Origin: Phycisphaerales bacterium
GTDB taxonomy: Bacteria > Planctomycetota > Phycisphaerae > Phycisphaerales > SM1A02
NCBI GenBank assembly: GCA_029247205.1
Contig: JAQWLT010000016.1
Coordinates: forward strand, 1-41,212
DNA length: 41,212 nucleotides
Direction: 5' to 3'
The position numbers and the translations under genes were made by a program. This document shows positions 18,931 through 27,856 of this stretch, piece after piece. Positions within the stretch are counted from its first letter, which is position 1. Each line of letters opens with the position of its first letter. Under the pieces are notes generated by a model that did not search any database, had not been told where the DNA came from, and was given only the letters and a program-made list of their open reading frames with translations.

Positions 18931-19578
18931 ATGCCCGACCCAGCCCTTCGACATATCCCAAACCTGCTGACGATGGCCCGAGCCGTGATGGCAGTGATGT
19001 TCTTTGTGGCGATCGGTCTCTACCGGTATCCAGACCAAGGAGTGGGGTGGCTCTGGGCAGCCATTGCACTCTTTATCCTGGCCGCTGCAACCGACTTTCT
19101 TGACGGATTTCTTGCCCGCCGCTGGAGCGTCGTGTCAGCGTTTGGCAGAGTGATGGACCCATTCTGCGACAAACTCTTGGTGCTCGGCGCCATGGTGTGC
19201 CTCGCCGGACCCGGCTTTGAGATAGCAACATGGTCCGAAGAGAATCGAACCATTTGGCTGGCAACTGGCCTAGCCCCATGGATGGTCGTCGTGATGCTCG
19301 GTCGCGAACTATTCGTGACCAGTGTGCGCGGCATGGCCGAATCCCGCGGCATTGCCTTTGGCGCCAAGTGGAGTGGCAAGGCCAAAATGATATTGCAATC
19401 CGTATCGATTCCAACCGTGATGGCCTTGATTGCAGTCGCCCCCCCCGGTGACGCCGAGTGGTCCGCCTGGACAATCAAGGGATTGATGTGGTTCACCGTG
19501 CTGATAACAGCTTGGTCCGGCCTGCCCTATCTGGCCGCCCTGCCCGCACTGATGCGAGAGACCCGGAACGCGCCATGA
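18931..19578 (+). CDS. pgsA: CDP-diacylglycerol--glycerol-3-phosphate 3-phosphatidyltransferase
   Basis: About 215-residue CDP-alcohol phosphatidyltransferase that makes phosphatidylglycerophosphate at the cytoplasmic membrane. The CDP-OH-P motif D-G-x2-A-R-x8-G-x3-D-x3-D is complete (D-F-L-D-G-F-L-A-R-R, then G-R-V-M-D-P-F-C-D-K). ATG 18931 gives the usual N-terminus with H-I-P-N-L-L-T before helix 1; an open extension back to 18808 has no family similarity. It overlaps pgpA by 4 bases, and the two encode consecutive steps of phosphatidylglycerol synthesis. Confidence 0.95.
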   Translation: MPDPALRHIPNLLTMARAVMAVMFFVAIGLYRYPDQGVGWLWAAIALFILAAATDFLDGFLARRWSVVSAFGRVMDPFCDKLLVLGAMVCLAGPGFEIATWSEENRTIWLATGLAPWMVVVMLGRELFVTSVRGMAESRGIAFGAKWSGKAKMILQSVSIPTVMALIAVAPPGDAEWSAWTIKGLMWFTVLITAWSGLPYLAALPALMRETRNAP

Positions 19579-20060
19579 TGCGACTGCTGATGGTGACAGC
19601 CGGAGGTCTGGGGCTCATCAAACCAGCACCGGGCACATGGGGTTCGATTCCACCCGTGGTGCTTGCTGCTGCCTTCGCTCCCTTTGGCTGGACGGCAGTG
19701 GTGGTTGGTCTGGCAATTCTGCTCGCCCTCGGATCGGTCATCTGCATCGGGCTCGCAGACTGGTATGCGAAGCACTTTGGCGTACCTGATCCTGGACAAG
19801 TCGTGTGTGACGAGGTTGCAGGCATGTCCTTGTGCCTCCTCTTGCTTCCATGGCATGACCCTGATTGGCAGGACAGCTTGACTCAAGCGATCGTGGCGTT
19901 CTTGCTATTCAGGGCCTTCGACATTCTGAAGCCTCCCCCAATCGAGCAGAGCCAGCAGTTGCGAGGCGGCTGGGGTGTTTTAGTCGACGACCTCCTTGCT
20001 GGGCTTGCTGCGGCGGGCGTTCTGTGGGGACTGCTGGGACTCTCGACGCTGCTCTCCTAA
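19575..20060 (+). CDS. pgpA: Phosphatidylglycerophosphatase A
   Basis: About 161-residue membrane phosphatase that removes the 3-phosphate from phosphatidylglycerophosphate. Family segments are clear: G-L-G-L-I-K-P-A-P-G-T-W-G-S near the N-terminus, D-E-V-A-G-M in the middle and F-R-A-F-D-I-L-K-P-P-P-I towards the end. ATG 19575 overlaps the pgsA stop (ATGA); a second ATG follows at once at 19578. Length and hydrophobic segments fit the family. Confidence 0.95.
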   Translation: MMRLLMVTAGGLGLIKPAPGTWGSIPPVVLAAAFAPFGWTAVVVGLAILLALGSVICIGLADWYAKHFGVPDPGQVVCDEVAGMSLCLLLLPWHDPDWQDSLTQAIVAFLLFRAFDILKPPPIEQSQQLRGGWGVLVDDLLAGLAAAGVLWGLLGLSTLLS

Positions 20061-20106
20061 CCGGATTAACTCACCTACCATGGCTCCTCTCAATCAGGAG
20101 CCCTGC

Positions 20107-22035
20107 ATGCACTACATGCGCATTGCCGTTCTAGCCCTCATCTTGGTGCACGTCCCATCGCTTGCTGCTCCGCCCGGTGGCGGCGTGGTGATTCCGAATA
20201 ACGATGGCATTGACGGATTCCGCCCGGACTGGGACCCAAACGACTTTGACCTCGCCGCCTACCTCGACAGCTTGCATCCCGATGCTGCGTTGTGGTACCA
20301 GCATGTGCAAACACTCAGTAACCCATGGTTCGGTGGTCGCCAGCCCGGCACGCGGGGCGATGAACTCGCGGCCGAATACATCACTTGGTACTACGATCGA
20401 GCAGGACTCACACCCGGGTTTCAGGGCCCAGACGGACCTCAGTGGCGGCAAGGGTTTGAATTCACTGTTGGCCGAACGGTCCCAACCGTGACAACGTCGA
20501 AACTGAAATCTGGCCGCAAAACTTTTGAGCACGGAGTTGACTTTCAGGTACTCGCCCCGAGTGGCACCGCTGACGTGCGACTTCCACTGAGCGTTGCTGG
20601 GTTTGGCATTGAAAATGGCCCCGACGGCTTCACATCGTTTGGTGAAGACGATGACCTCACCGGTCGCGCCGTGCTATTGCTGCGATACGAGCCTCTAGAC
20701 GAAGATGGCAACAGCCAGTGGGCGGACAACCGTTTCTCACCACACGCAGCCATGCGTACAAAGCTCCGTTCCCTCACAGATCGCGGCGCCGCAGCTGTGA
20801 TTTTAGTGAACCCACAAGGTGCTTCCGGGAGCCGGCCAGCCCTTGAGTCGCCTCGCTCCTCAACTGGTTTTGGATCCACCCAGGGGATTCCATTCATTCA
20901 CGTCACTGCAGAAACGGCAGATGCCTTACTCGCCATTGCCTCAGGCGAACAAGCGGACCTCGCAGAGATTCAGCACACTGCCAACGAGACGGGAAGTGTG
21001 CGTCACTTCCCGCTATGGCGAAAGGTCGAGATCGCCACTGCGGTCGAAACTCCGGGCTACAACACGTGGAACATCGCCGGCGTATTGCCAGGCACTGGCG
21101 CACTTGCAGATGAGTGGGTTGTTGTCGGTGGTCACTACGATCACATTGGCCATGGCTACACCGGATCGCGGGCTCCTGGTGATGACCGCGTGCATCCGGG
21201 CGCAGACGACAACGCTTCCGGCATTGGTTCCATTCTCATCTTGGTAGATCGACTTACCAAGGCCGCTGCCGAGGATGAACGCGATCGGCGATCGGTGCTC
21301 TTTGCGGCGTTCAGTGGCGAGGAAGCCGGACTACATGGGTCGGCGTCCTTTGTCGAGAACCCACCAATTGACTTGGATCAAACAAGTTTGATGCTCAACC
21401 TCGACATGATGGGTCGCTTGCGTGGAAGTACGGTGGCGCTGACCGGCACCGGGACAGCCGAAGAGTTCGATGAAATGTTGCCGCGACTGGTTGAACCAAC
21501 TGGATTAACGGTCAAGACTACGCCGAGCGGGCTAGGCCCCTCAGATCACTCGAACTTTTATCGAGCCGACGTGCCAGTGTTGTTCTTCTTCACAGGCCTT
21601 CATGACGACTATCACACGCCCGAGGACGTCTCGTGGCGAGTCAACCCTGAAGGGACGCTTCGAATCATTGACTTATGCGAGGTCATTCTTGACGAAACAA
21701 CGCACCGCGAAGAGATGTTCACATTTAGATCGGCCACGGAGGGCACAGCCTCTCGAAACAACGGTGCAAATGTACGTCTTGGCATCATGCCCTCATACAG
21801 CACAGCTGATGAGCCCGGAGTACTCATTGATGCAGTGACTGAGGGCACAAGCGCCCATGATGCGGGACTTCGCCAGGGCGATGTCATCACTGCGTGGGAT
21901 GCCCAGGAAGTTGAAGGTGGCGCCGACCTCATGAAGCATCTCCGCAATCACAAGCCCGGCGATGAGGTCACGATTACGGTGACCCGTGATAGTAAGTCTG
22001 TTGACGTTCCAGTTCTGCTGAAGGGCCGCAAGTAG
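20107..22035 (+). CDS. Exported M28-family zinc peptidase with PA and PDZ domains
   Basis: About 642 residues. ATG 20107 has AGGAG 6 bases upstream and opens a signal peptide (M-R-I-A-V-L-A-L-I-L-V-H-V-P-S-L-A-A). Then come a helical N-terminal part, a PA (protease-associated) domain at about 120-280, and the M28 metallopeptidase domain with all expected zinc ligands and catalytic residues: G-G-H-Y-D-H (His 343, Asp 345), G-A-D-D-N-A-S-G, F-S-G-E-E-A-G, N-L-D-M-M-G and S-D-H-S-N-F. A PDZ domain occupies the last 90 residues (D-A-G-L-R-Q-G-D-V-I). It is 46 bases after pgpA and may be transcribed with it. Predicted aminopeptidase or carboxypeptidase of the periplasm or cell surface. Confidence 0.93.
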   Translation: MHYMRIAVLALILVHVPSLAAPPGGGVVIPNNDGIDGFRPDWDPNDFDLAAYLDSLHPDAALWYQHVQTLSNPWFGGRQPGTRGDELAAEYITWYYDRAGLTPGFQGPDGPQWRQGFEFTVGRTVPTVTTSKLKSGRKTFEHGVDFQVLAPSGTADVRLPLSVAGFGIENGPDGFTSFGEDDDLTGRAVLLLRYEPLDEDGNSQWADNRFSPHAAMRTKLRSLTDRGAAAVILVNPQGASGSRPALESPRSSTGFGSTQGIPFIHVTAETADALLAIASGEQADLAEIQHTANETGSVRHFPLWRKVEIATAVETPGYNTWNIAGVLPGTGALADEWVVVGGHYDHIGHGYTGSRAPGDDRVHPGADDNASGIGSILILVDRLTKAAAEDERDRRSVLFAAFSGEEAGLHGSASFVENPPIDLDQTSLMLNLDMMGRLRGSTVALTGTGTAEEFDEMLPRLVEPTGLTVKTTPSGLGPSDHSNFYRADVPVLFFFTGLHDDYHTPEDVSWRVNPEGTLRIIDLCEVILDETTHREEMFTFRSATEGTASRNNGANVRLGIMPSYSTADEPGVLIDAVTEGTSAHDAGLRQGDVITAWDAQEVEGGADLMKHLRNHKPGDEVTITVTRDSKSVDVPVLLKGRK

Positions 22036-22080
22036 GCGAGACGTCGTGGCTGGGTTGTTGCAGGTGCCAAGAAAAGTCAC

Positions 22081-22126
22081 CATACGAACAACAGGGCGGG
22101 CCGAAGCCCACCCTGTTGTTCGTATG
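22081..22126 (-). terminator. Strong hairpin terminator after rnpB
   Basis: Two 20-base arms (22081-22100 and 22107-22126) pair with a single G-U wobble, loop CCGAAG on the plus strand. On the minus strand the hairpin begins right at the 3' end of the RNase P RNA and is followed by GGTGACTTTTC, a weak T-run. It may also stop read-through from the M28 peptidase on the other strand. Confidence 0.75.
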
Positions 22127-22522
22127 TGAACATAAGCCGGATCCTGTTCCCTGCCTCGCGATCACTGATGGCTTGGCTGGGCGGCGACCATTCATCTAGA
22201 GCACTCGTTGCCGAGCGCCTCGAGCACGCGACCCGTTCTCATCCCGCGGACACGGGCCAGAACACCGAAGTGTCCTGCGAGAACTGCTTGCGTTTGCACG
22301 CGGTGTGGTTTGCCATGCCTCGACTGTCACCAGCCAAGCGGTGCGCTCTTACCGCACCTTTTCACCCTTACCCACCGAAGTAGGCGGTATATTTTCTGTG
22401 GCACTTTCCCTAACTCAACGCGAGTCGGTGGGCGTTACCCACCACCGTGTCCTGTCGTGTCCGGACTTTCCTCCATCACATGAAGACCAAGGGCCCTCAG
22501 GCGACGGCGGCCGCCTGTTCAC
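22126..22522 (-). ncRNA. rnpB: RNase P RNA, bacterial type A
   Basis: About 397 nt. On the minus strand the conserved 5' core G-A-G-G-A-A-A-G-T-C-C-G-G-A-C, the G-G-T-A-A-G-A-G-C-G-C-A-C-C-G segment preceded by A-A-G-G-G-T-G-A-A-A, the C-T-A-G-A-T-G-A-A-T segment and the 3' C-C-G-G-C-T-T-A-T motif all occur in the right order. The ends were placed by P1: GTGAAC at 22522-22517 pairs with GTTCAC at 22131-22126. It is the catalytic RNA that trims tRNA 5' ends. Confidence 0.95.
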
Positions 22523-22528
22523 GTGGGA

Positions 22529-22534
22529 ATTGTA
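22529..22534 (-). promoter_or_regulatory. Probable -10 box of rnpB
   Basis: TACAAT on the minus strand (5 of 6 to TATAAT), with 6 bases between it and the predicted first base of rnpB at 22522. No good -35 box is visible at the usual distance. Confidence 0.5.
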
Positions 22535-22612
22535 GAGCGTCCTTTGCCCCAGCGAAAGTATGAGCCCGGCACACCACAAATAGATGGTCGGTGGCCATGG
22601 TAGGCTTTCGCC

Positions 22613-23560
22613 ATGCCACGAATCGCCATCTGGGCCCAGCAAAATCAGAGCTGCCTGCTTGAACGGGCTATCACCGAATGCCCCCAAGGCGAGCCGCTCG
22701 AAGTCGTTTTGGTTGGATGTGAGGATGAGCACGGCGCCACTGCACTGGGATCATTGCTCTCCGCTCCTACATGCACGGATCTCCGCAAAATCCTCCGCAG
22801 TAATGCAGATGTCGTATGGCTCGCGGCACCGCAAACACTTGATGCCGACGCGCGAGGACTCGTACGCGCCGCGACCATGCCGGTGGCTACCTCATCCCCC
22901 CCACCAGCGGCGCTCGCTGACTTGCTCAGCGAGCCAGACGGGGGCATGCCCGCCCACTTCATTCCACTTCTTCGCGGCGGCGCTGCATTTCAATCGGCGG
23001 CCACAGCCCTTGAAGGTTTTGGTTTGGTGCATTGCGTGCACGTATCAGCAACCGCCGGTGACCACCAGACATCTCGCGCATCACTCGCACTTGATGCATT
23101 TGACCTCGTGACACACTTACTTGGCGAGCCCGACGAAGTTTGGGCCGCGCATGCTGGTCCGCTCCCTGTTTCGGCAGATCCCACAGTCGAACGATCGGGA
23201 CATTTAACAGCAGCCATGCGGTTTGGTACTGAGCGAGCCGCTTCCATCACCGTCAGCGACGGTGGTGGCACCTGGGTGCGGCGGGTTGTGATTCTGGGAG
23301 AAGGCGGACGAATCATCGTCACTGACGAAGGTGTGTCATGGACAGATCCTGAAGGGCAAAGCCAAGAAGCACCGCCCACCGAGGGCCAAGCCAATGCGGG
23401 CGAACTGGCTGGCTGGCACCTTCGCCGCCTTGCAGCAGGCAAGCCACCACCTCCGATTTCACTTGAAGCAGCCATTGCGCTTGAGAGCGCACGATTAAGT
23501 TGCTTAACCCATCAAGTTGAAGATCCGGCACATGTACGCAACATGATTGGGCGAACCTGA
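22613..23560 (+). CDS. Gfo/Idh/MocA-like protein without a clear NAD(P)-binding motif
   Basis: 315 residues. The segment D-L-R-K-I-L-R-S-N-A-D-V-V-W-L-A-A-P and the C-terminal half (beta-sheet region with G-H-L-T-A-A-M-R-F-G and V-I-L-G-E-G-G-R-I-I-V-T-D) resemble Gfo/Idh/MocA oxidoreductases. The N-terminus, M-P-R-I-A-I-W-A-Q-Q-N-Q, lacks the GxGxxG/A nucleotide-binding loop and no Lys of the usual E-K-P motif is seen, so it may not be an active dehydrogenase. Divergent from rnpB; no operon partner on the plus strand. No strong Shine-Dalgarno before ATG 22613. Confidence 0.6.
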   Translation: MPRIAIWAQQNQSCLLERAITECPQGEPLEVVLVGCEDEHGATALGSLLSAPTCTDLRKILRSNADVVWLAAPQTLDADARGLVRAATMPVATSSPPPAALADLLSEPDGGMPAHFIPLLRGGAAFQSAATALEGFGLVHCVHVSATAGDHQTSRASLALDAFDLVTHLLGEPDEVWAAHAGPLPVSADPTVERSGHLTAAMRFGTERAASITVSDGGGTWVRRVVILGEGGRIIVTDEGVSWTDPEGQSQEAPPTEGQANAGELAGWHLRRLAAGKPPPPISLEAAIALESARLSCLTHQVEDPAHVRNMIGRT

Positions 23561-23729
23561 CCTGCCGTTCAACCAGGCCCTTTGGACTGCGGTTGATCGC
23601 GGTCTCATTGCGATTGCTTCAACGGATCTAGATCGTCGTTCGAAAGTCGGCGCTGGAATGATCGACTGCACGACTAAGGTAGTAACGCGCGAGCACTGTG
23701 AATATCAACGTTTTTCTTGACGCACGATT
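23561..23729. other. Intergenic region between convergent genes
   Basis: 169 bases between the Gfo/Idh-like stop and the unknown minus-strand gene. I see no tRNA, no strong terminator and no open frame worth calling; only a short palindrome GATCTAGATC near 23625. Confidence 0.5.
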
Positions 23730-24479
23730 TCAGCCGCTCATGCTACGAGCGTGTAGTGGCATCAGGATGCTTGGGATGACACGATCCTCAACCATTCGCT
23801 CAGCGTGACCGGCGAGCATGGCAAACACGTCTGGCAATTCTTTGAGGTCTCGGAATGGACCATTTCGCCGAACCGTGAGGTACACGCTGAGCGGTTCGTT
23901 GCCTTCGGTATTCAGCCCCTCACGATGACCGCCTCGCGTCTTGACTTCCACACTGGCCTGCGTCCGGTTGCCTTCGTCGAGGGACAATGCAAGGAACGGC
24001 TGCACATCGGCAAGATGTTCGCGATCCTGCTGAACCACTTCGGCAAGCGCAGAACCGGACAAGAGGGCGTCGAACACAATTTCGTTGCGGTTACCTGTCA
24101 CTTCAAGATCAAACCCGAATACCAACTCAATCGACTCAACGTCGAGGGGCGTGATTGACAAAAAGTAGGGCGCTGTTTCAAGAAGCAGCCGATGCAGTTG
24201 ATAGGGCCCATCGAGATCGTCTGGATTGACCCAGCCGCTGCGAACGCTTGTGCGTTGCAGCGCAACCCATGCGTATCGGCCAGCGATTTCGGGTGATTCC
24301 AATGCCAATTCACCTGCGTATCGACGGAAGCGATCAAGTTCAGGCATCTCCTTTCGGATACGGCCAAAAAGGTCCAGTACCGACTCACGATGCGACGGAA
24401 GATCCATCGTCAGGCCAACCCGCTGATTGACATAGAAGTCCGTGCACAGAGCGCCTAAAGATGTCGAGGCAACAGTCAC
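23730..24479 (-). CDS. Unknown protein, probably membrane-anchored
   Basis: About 249 residues if GTG 24479 is used (GTGA overlap with the DUF418 stop, the same coupling seen at 709, 8289 and 17475). An in-frame GTG at 24542 with GGAG 5 bases upstream would add a fuller hydrophobic segment (T-I-A-T-I-A-G-V-T-V-A-S-T-S-L-G-A-L) and overlap the DUF418 gene by 67 bases; that reading would give an N-terminal membrane anchor. The rest is soluble, mixed alpha/beta, with no recognised motif and no cysteine pair. Probably co-transcribed with the DUF418 gene. Confidence 0.6.
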   Translation of the reverse strand: MTVASTSLGALCTDFYVNQRVGLTMDLPSHRESVLDLFGRIRKEMPELDRFRRYAGELALESPEIAGRYAWVALQRTSVRSGWVNPDDLDGPYQLHRLLLETAPYFLSITPLDVESIELVFGFDLEVTGNRNEIVFDALLSGSALAEVVQQDREHLADVQPFLALSLDEGNRTQASVEVKTRGGHREGLNTEGNEPLSVYLTVRRNGPFRDLKELPDVFAMLAGHAERMVEDRVIPSILMPLHARSMSG

Positions 24480-25735
24480 GCCTGCGATGGTAGCGATCGT
24501 TTTCGGATTGGTTGCAGTTTCCAGTATGTGAGTGATCTCCACAGCCACTCCATTGGACCAAATCGAAAACGTGAAAGCCAAAGCGGCGACCAAATACACT
24601 GCGCGGCCCAGATCGCGGCGACGACCAGGAGTTGGGCGGCATACCCGACTTCACCGTGCCAGCCAAAGCCCCACCCATAGAAAATCACCCCACATATCAC
24701 GCTTTGTGCGAGATAGTTACTGAGCGCCATTCGGCCTACCGCGGCAAGCACGCTTCGAATGGGTTCGAACACATGCACGCCGCACATCAAAATCACAAGC
24801 CCCATCCAACCTGCCGCCACCCCGATACTGCCCCAATAATTCCAGAGGCTGTTGGCAAACATGACATCGACTCCGATCCATCCATCCGCCCGATTGGCGG
24901 CCATGCCAATGGTCACCACAAATAACCCGACGCCAAATCCAACCAACACCATCAACAGTGGTCGGCGGACGCTTGCCGATCGCTGAAGCCACCCGCTGCG
25001 GAAGATCGCCATGCCAAGCAGCATGAGCCCGCCGCATCTCCACATGAGCCACATGGCAAAGATCCAGGTCTCCATCGCCACGGCGATCCCCAACCGCTTG
25101 GGTGTTTGTCCCCACCAAGATCCTTGCCAGACGGCCGTTTCTGTCGCAACACTATCGGGACTTGCGACCACTTCAGCGACGATATCTGGGCCACCCAACT
25201 GAACAAGTGCGCCGATACCCAACCAAATCAATGAGCCCGCAGCGAGCAGCCCAAACCCCATCAGTGCCTGTGTGCGTACCGATAGCCTGCGAAGCGGATA
25301 GACAAGCATGCCACACAAGGCGTACGCCACGAGAATGTCGCCCCACCACAACAGCCAGGCGTGGCACAGCCCGATGACAAGAAGCCATGCCATGCGGCGA
25401 TACCAAATCGATCCGCTTTGGCCAGTGGACGACTCAGCCCGCTGCGTGAACAAGACCAGCCCAGCCCCAAAGAGGAGGGAGAAGATGGCCATGAACTTCA
25501 TGTCGGCGAGCATCTGCACAACCGAGAACACGGCGAGGTCAAGAGGCGTCTCACTGCCACCAAATACAGGCGATGTGTAGGCCGCTGCAGGCAGAGCAAA
25601 GGTGCGGACATTGAGTAGAAGGATCCCCAACACAGCGACGCCACGGAGTACATCAATTGATGCAATCCGTGCATTGCCAAGAGTTGGATGAAGTGGCGAA
25701 CCTTGCACGATCATGGAAACATAAAGCATCTGCAC
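24476..25735 (-). CDS. DUF418/YeiB-family membrane protein
   Basis: 419 residues. The N-terminal helix region R-I-A-S-I-D-V-L-R-G-V-A-V-L-G-I-L and the C-terminal G-P-M-E-W-L-W-R-S-L-T-Y-W are the two hallmark segments of the YeiB/DUF418 family; around ten hydrophobic helices lie between them. The family is related to membrane acyltransferases, and its physiological role is not settled. Start is uncertain: ATG 25735 and in-frame ATG 25714 are both possible, neither with a convincing Shine-Dalgarno. Confidence 0.88.
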   Translation of the reverse strand: MQMLYVSMIVQGSPLHPTLGNARIASIDVLRGVAVLGILLLNVRTFALPAAAYTSPVFGGSETPLDLAVFSVVQMLADMKFMAIFSLLFGAGLVLFTQRAESSTGQSGSIWYRRMAWLLVIGLCHAWLLWWGDILVAYALCGMLVYPLRRLSVRTQALMGFGLLAAGSLIWLGIGALVQLGGPDIVAEVVASPDSVATETAVWQGSWWGQTPKRLGIAVAMETWIFAMWLMWRCGGLMLLGMAIFRSGWLQRSASVRRPLLMVLVGFGVGLFVVTIGMAANRADGWIGVDVMFANSLWNYWGSIGVAAGWMGLVILMCGVHVFEPIRSVLAAVGRMALSNYLAQSVICGVIFYGWGFGWHGEVGYAAQLLVVAAIWAAQCIWSPLWLSRFRFGPMEWLWRSLTYWKLQPIRKRSLPSQA

Positions 25736-25863
25736 TTGGATTGCCTAGATGTTTGAGAATGTTTGGACACCCACCAATACGCCTCAGCAACCCCTGGGAG
25801 GTCAGGAACAGCGAATTTGTGATGTCGATAGGTATCGACAACTATCGAGACGAACAAATGGAA

Positions 25864-25889
25864 GCGTGCCAGAGACTCCTCTGGCACGC
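25864..25889 (-). terminator. Probable intrinsic terminator of sucC
   Basis: GCGTGCCAGAG (25864-25874) and CTCTGGCACGC (25879-25889) form a perfect 11-bp stem with a 4-base loop. On the minus strand it lies about 38 bases after the sucC stop and is followed by TTCCATTTGTTCG, a broken T-rich tract. Confidence 0.75.
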
Positions 25890-25926
25890 CGATTAGACTT
25901 GTCTCAAGAACGCCCCCTCCGTGAGC

Positions 25927-27123
25927 TCAGCCGACAGCCGCACACACCTGCCGAGCAGCATCTCCAAGATCGGTTGCCGTTCGCATGGTTGGCAAACGCT
26001 CCTGCGCTTCGGCCAACACCGCACGCGCCGCGTCTACATTGGTGCCCTCCAATCGAACAATGAGTGGCACCTTGAAGCCAACTTCCTCTGCAGCTGCCAC
26101 AATCGCCCGGGCGATGCGATCACACTGCATGATGCCGCCAAAGATATTCACCAGAACGCCCTTCACCGACTCCTCGCCAAGAATGATACGAAATGCCTCG
26201 GTCACCGCTTCCTGGCTCGCGTCGCCGCCCACATCAAGAAAGTTGGCAGGCTCGCCGCCGTGCAATTTGATGATGTCCATCGTGCTCATCGCGAGCCCAG
26301 CACCATTGACAAGGCATCCAATGTCGCCCTCCAATGCCACGAAACTCAGACCGGCGTCATGTGCTCGCATCTCATCGGGGTCTTCTTCCTTCGGGTCGAA
26401 GAGGGCCGCAATCGACTGCTGCCGGAACATCGCGTTGTCGTCGAAGTTGAACTTCGCATCGATTGCAATGACTTGCCCGTCGGGATACGCATCGCACGCT
26501 GGTGTAATCACAAGTGGATTGATCTCGGCGATCGATGCGTCAGTCTCCAAGAACAAATTCGCAAGATTGATCGCAAGGGTGGTGAACTGACGAACCTGCT
26601 TGCCCTTTAAACCCAAGGCAAATGCAAGATCTCTCGCCTGGAATGGGCAGAGCCCATCGAGGGGGTGCATGGGAATTGTAAGAATGGCTTCAGGTCTTTC
26701 TTCAGCAACCTGCTCAATCTCAACGCCGCCCTCAGCCGAAGCGATGAGCGTGTTGGTACGTCGCCCACGGTCGGTCGTGATAGCCAAATAAATCTCGCGT
26801 TCGATATCAACGCCGGCCGCAATCAACAGTCGATCAACTTCCAAGCCAGCAGGTGGTGTCTGGGGAGACACCATGCGATTGCCGAGCATGAACTCAGCAG
26901 CCTCTCGCACTTCATCGAGCGTCTTGACAACCTTGACAAAGCCAGCCTTACCGCGGCCACCTGCATGCACCTGGGCCTTGACCACAATCACGGGCGGTGA
27001 CTCTGTGAGCAACTGCTCGGCAGCGGAGACAGCATCATCGACTGTCGTCACCATTTCGCCGTCAGGGACTGGAATGTCAGCCCCACACAAGAGCGCACGC
27101 GCCTGGAACTCATGAATCTTCAT
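25927..27123 (-). CDS. sucC: Succinyl-CoA ligase [ADP-forming] subunit beta
   Basis: About 398 residues. ATP-grasp subunit of the TCA-cycle enzyme that interconverts succinyl-CoA and succinate with nucleotide phosphorylation. Seen: M-K-I-H-E-F-Q-A at the N-terminus, G-G-R-G-K-A-G-F in the ATP-grasp loop, E-I-N-P-L-V and [19 protein letters not shown] and the C-terminal V-N-I-F-G-G-I. ATG 27123 gives the family N-terminus; the frame extends to 27198 but that part is not conserved. sucD, which normally follows sucC directly, is absent: a terminator and then an unrelated gene follow. Confidence 0.96.
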   Translation of the reverse strand: MKIHEFQARALLCGADIPVPDGEMVTTVDDAVSAAEQLLTESPPVIVVKAQVHAGGRGKAGFVKVVKTLDEVREAAEFMLGNRMVSPQTPPAGLEVDRLLIAAGVDIEREIYLAITTDRGRRTNTLIASAEGGVEIEQVAEERPEAILTIPMHPLDGLCPFQARDLAFALGLKGKQVRQFTTLAINLANLFLETDASIAEINPLVITPACDAYPDGQVIAIDAKFNFDDNAMFRQQSIAALFDPKEEDPDEMRAHDAGLSFVALEGDIGCLVNGAGLAMSTMDIIKLHGGEPANFLDVGGDASQEAVTEAFRIILGEESVKGVLVNIFGGIMQCDRIARAIVAAAEEVGFKVPLIVRLEGTNVDAARAVLAEAQERLPTMRTATDLGDAARQVCAAVG

Positions 27124-27186
27124 TTGGAAGTGCTTCCGCTTCGTTAGAGAAAATAGAACAAGAGTGGGAAGCGACGAATGATAAAC

Positions 27187-27235
27187 GATTGATATCAATC
27201 ATTGTGGACTGAGAAGCATTTGACTGTGCTATAGT
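27187..27235 (+). promoter_or_regulatory. Divergent sucC / thioredoxin-like promoter region
   Basis: A 14-bp perfect palindrome GATTGATATCAATC spans 27187-27200, and an extended -10-like element TGCTATAGT ends at 27235, about 58 bases before the thioredoxin-family start. A weak -35-like TGGACT lies at 27205-27210 with a long 19-base spacer. A palindrome of this length is expected a few times by chance in a window this size, so the operator reading is tentative. Confidence 0.35.
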
Positions 27236-27292
27236 CCATTACTCACTGGGGGGAACCTTTGAGAACCATATTCTTTGGCACGAACTCCTTCA

Positions 27293-27856
27293 ATGATGGT
27301 CGCCCTCGGCACTCCCATGCCGACATTCACCCTGCCGGACGCGGATGGTTCCATATATACATCCTCGGATCTCTCCGGCTCGCGTGGAACGCTTGTCATT
27401 TTCCTCTGTAACCACTGTCCATTTGTGATTCACGTCGGTGATGAACTTGGCAGACTGGGCAAGACGTTCCCTGATCGCGGCATCTCCATCGTCGGCATCA
27501 ATAGCAATGACGTTGAACACTACCCAGCCGATGCCCCCCCACTGATGCCGTCATTCGCCGCGACGCATGGCATTACATTCCCCTATCTCTACGATCAATC
27601 GCAACAAGTGGCAAGGGACTTTGGTGCAGCGTGCACACCCGACTACTTCCTCTATGACAGCAAAGGGGTCTTGGTGTATCGAGGGCAACTCGACGGCAGC
27701 CGCCCAGGCAATGACATCCCCGTCACAGGCGATGATCTCCGCAGCGCAATGAATGCTCTCTGCCAAGACTTTCCCGTAACTCAACCACAACACCCCTCCT
27801 TGGGGTGCAATATCAAGTGGATCCAAACGACCGAGTGCGTGAAAGGCACAGCATGA
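27293..27856 (+). CDS. Thioredoxin-family (AhpC/TSA, redoxin-type) protein
   Basis: About 187 residues from ATG 27293 (TTG 27275 is in frame upstream; a second ATG follows at 27296). The peroxiredoxin/redoxin layout is clear: P-T-F-T-L-P-D-A-D-G, then V-I-F-L-C-N-H-C-P-F with a CNHC redox pair, G-I-N-S-N-D-V, a cis-Pro region A-C-T-P-D-Y-F-L, and the C-terminal P-S-L-G-C-N-I-K-W typical of this subgroup. No signal peptide is seen, so it is predicted cytoplasmic. Overlaps the HTH gene by 4 bases. Confidence 0.88.
   Translation: MMVALGTPMPTFTLPDADGSIYTSSDLSGSRGTLVIFLCNHCPFVIHVGDELGRLGKTFPDRGISIVGINSNDVEHYPADAPPLMPSFAATHGITFPYLYDQSQQVARDFGAACTPDYFLYDSKGVLVYRGQLDGSRPGNDIPVTGDDLRSAMNALCQDFPVTQPQHPSLGCNIKWIQTTECVKGTA

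Noticed and set aside
27187-27200. 14-bp palindrome as a specific operator
   Set aside because: A perfect 14-bp palindrome is expected by chance a few times in a window of this size, so it is kept only as a tentative regulatory note.
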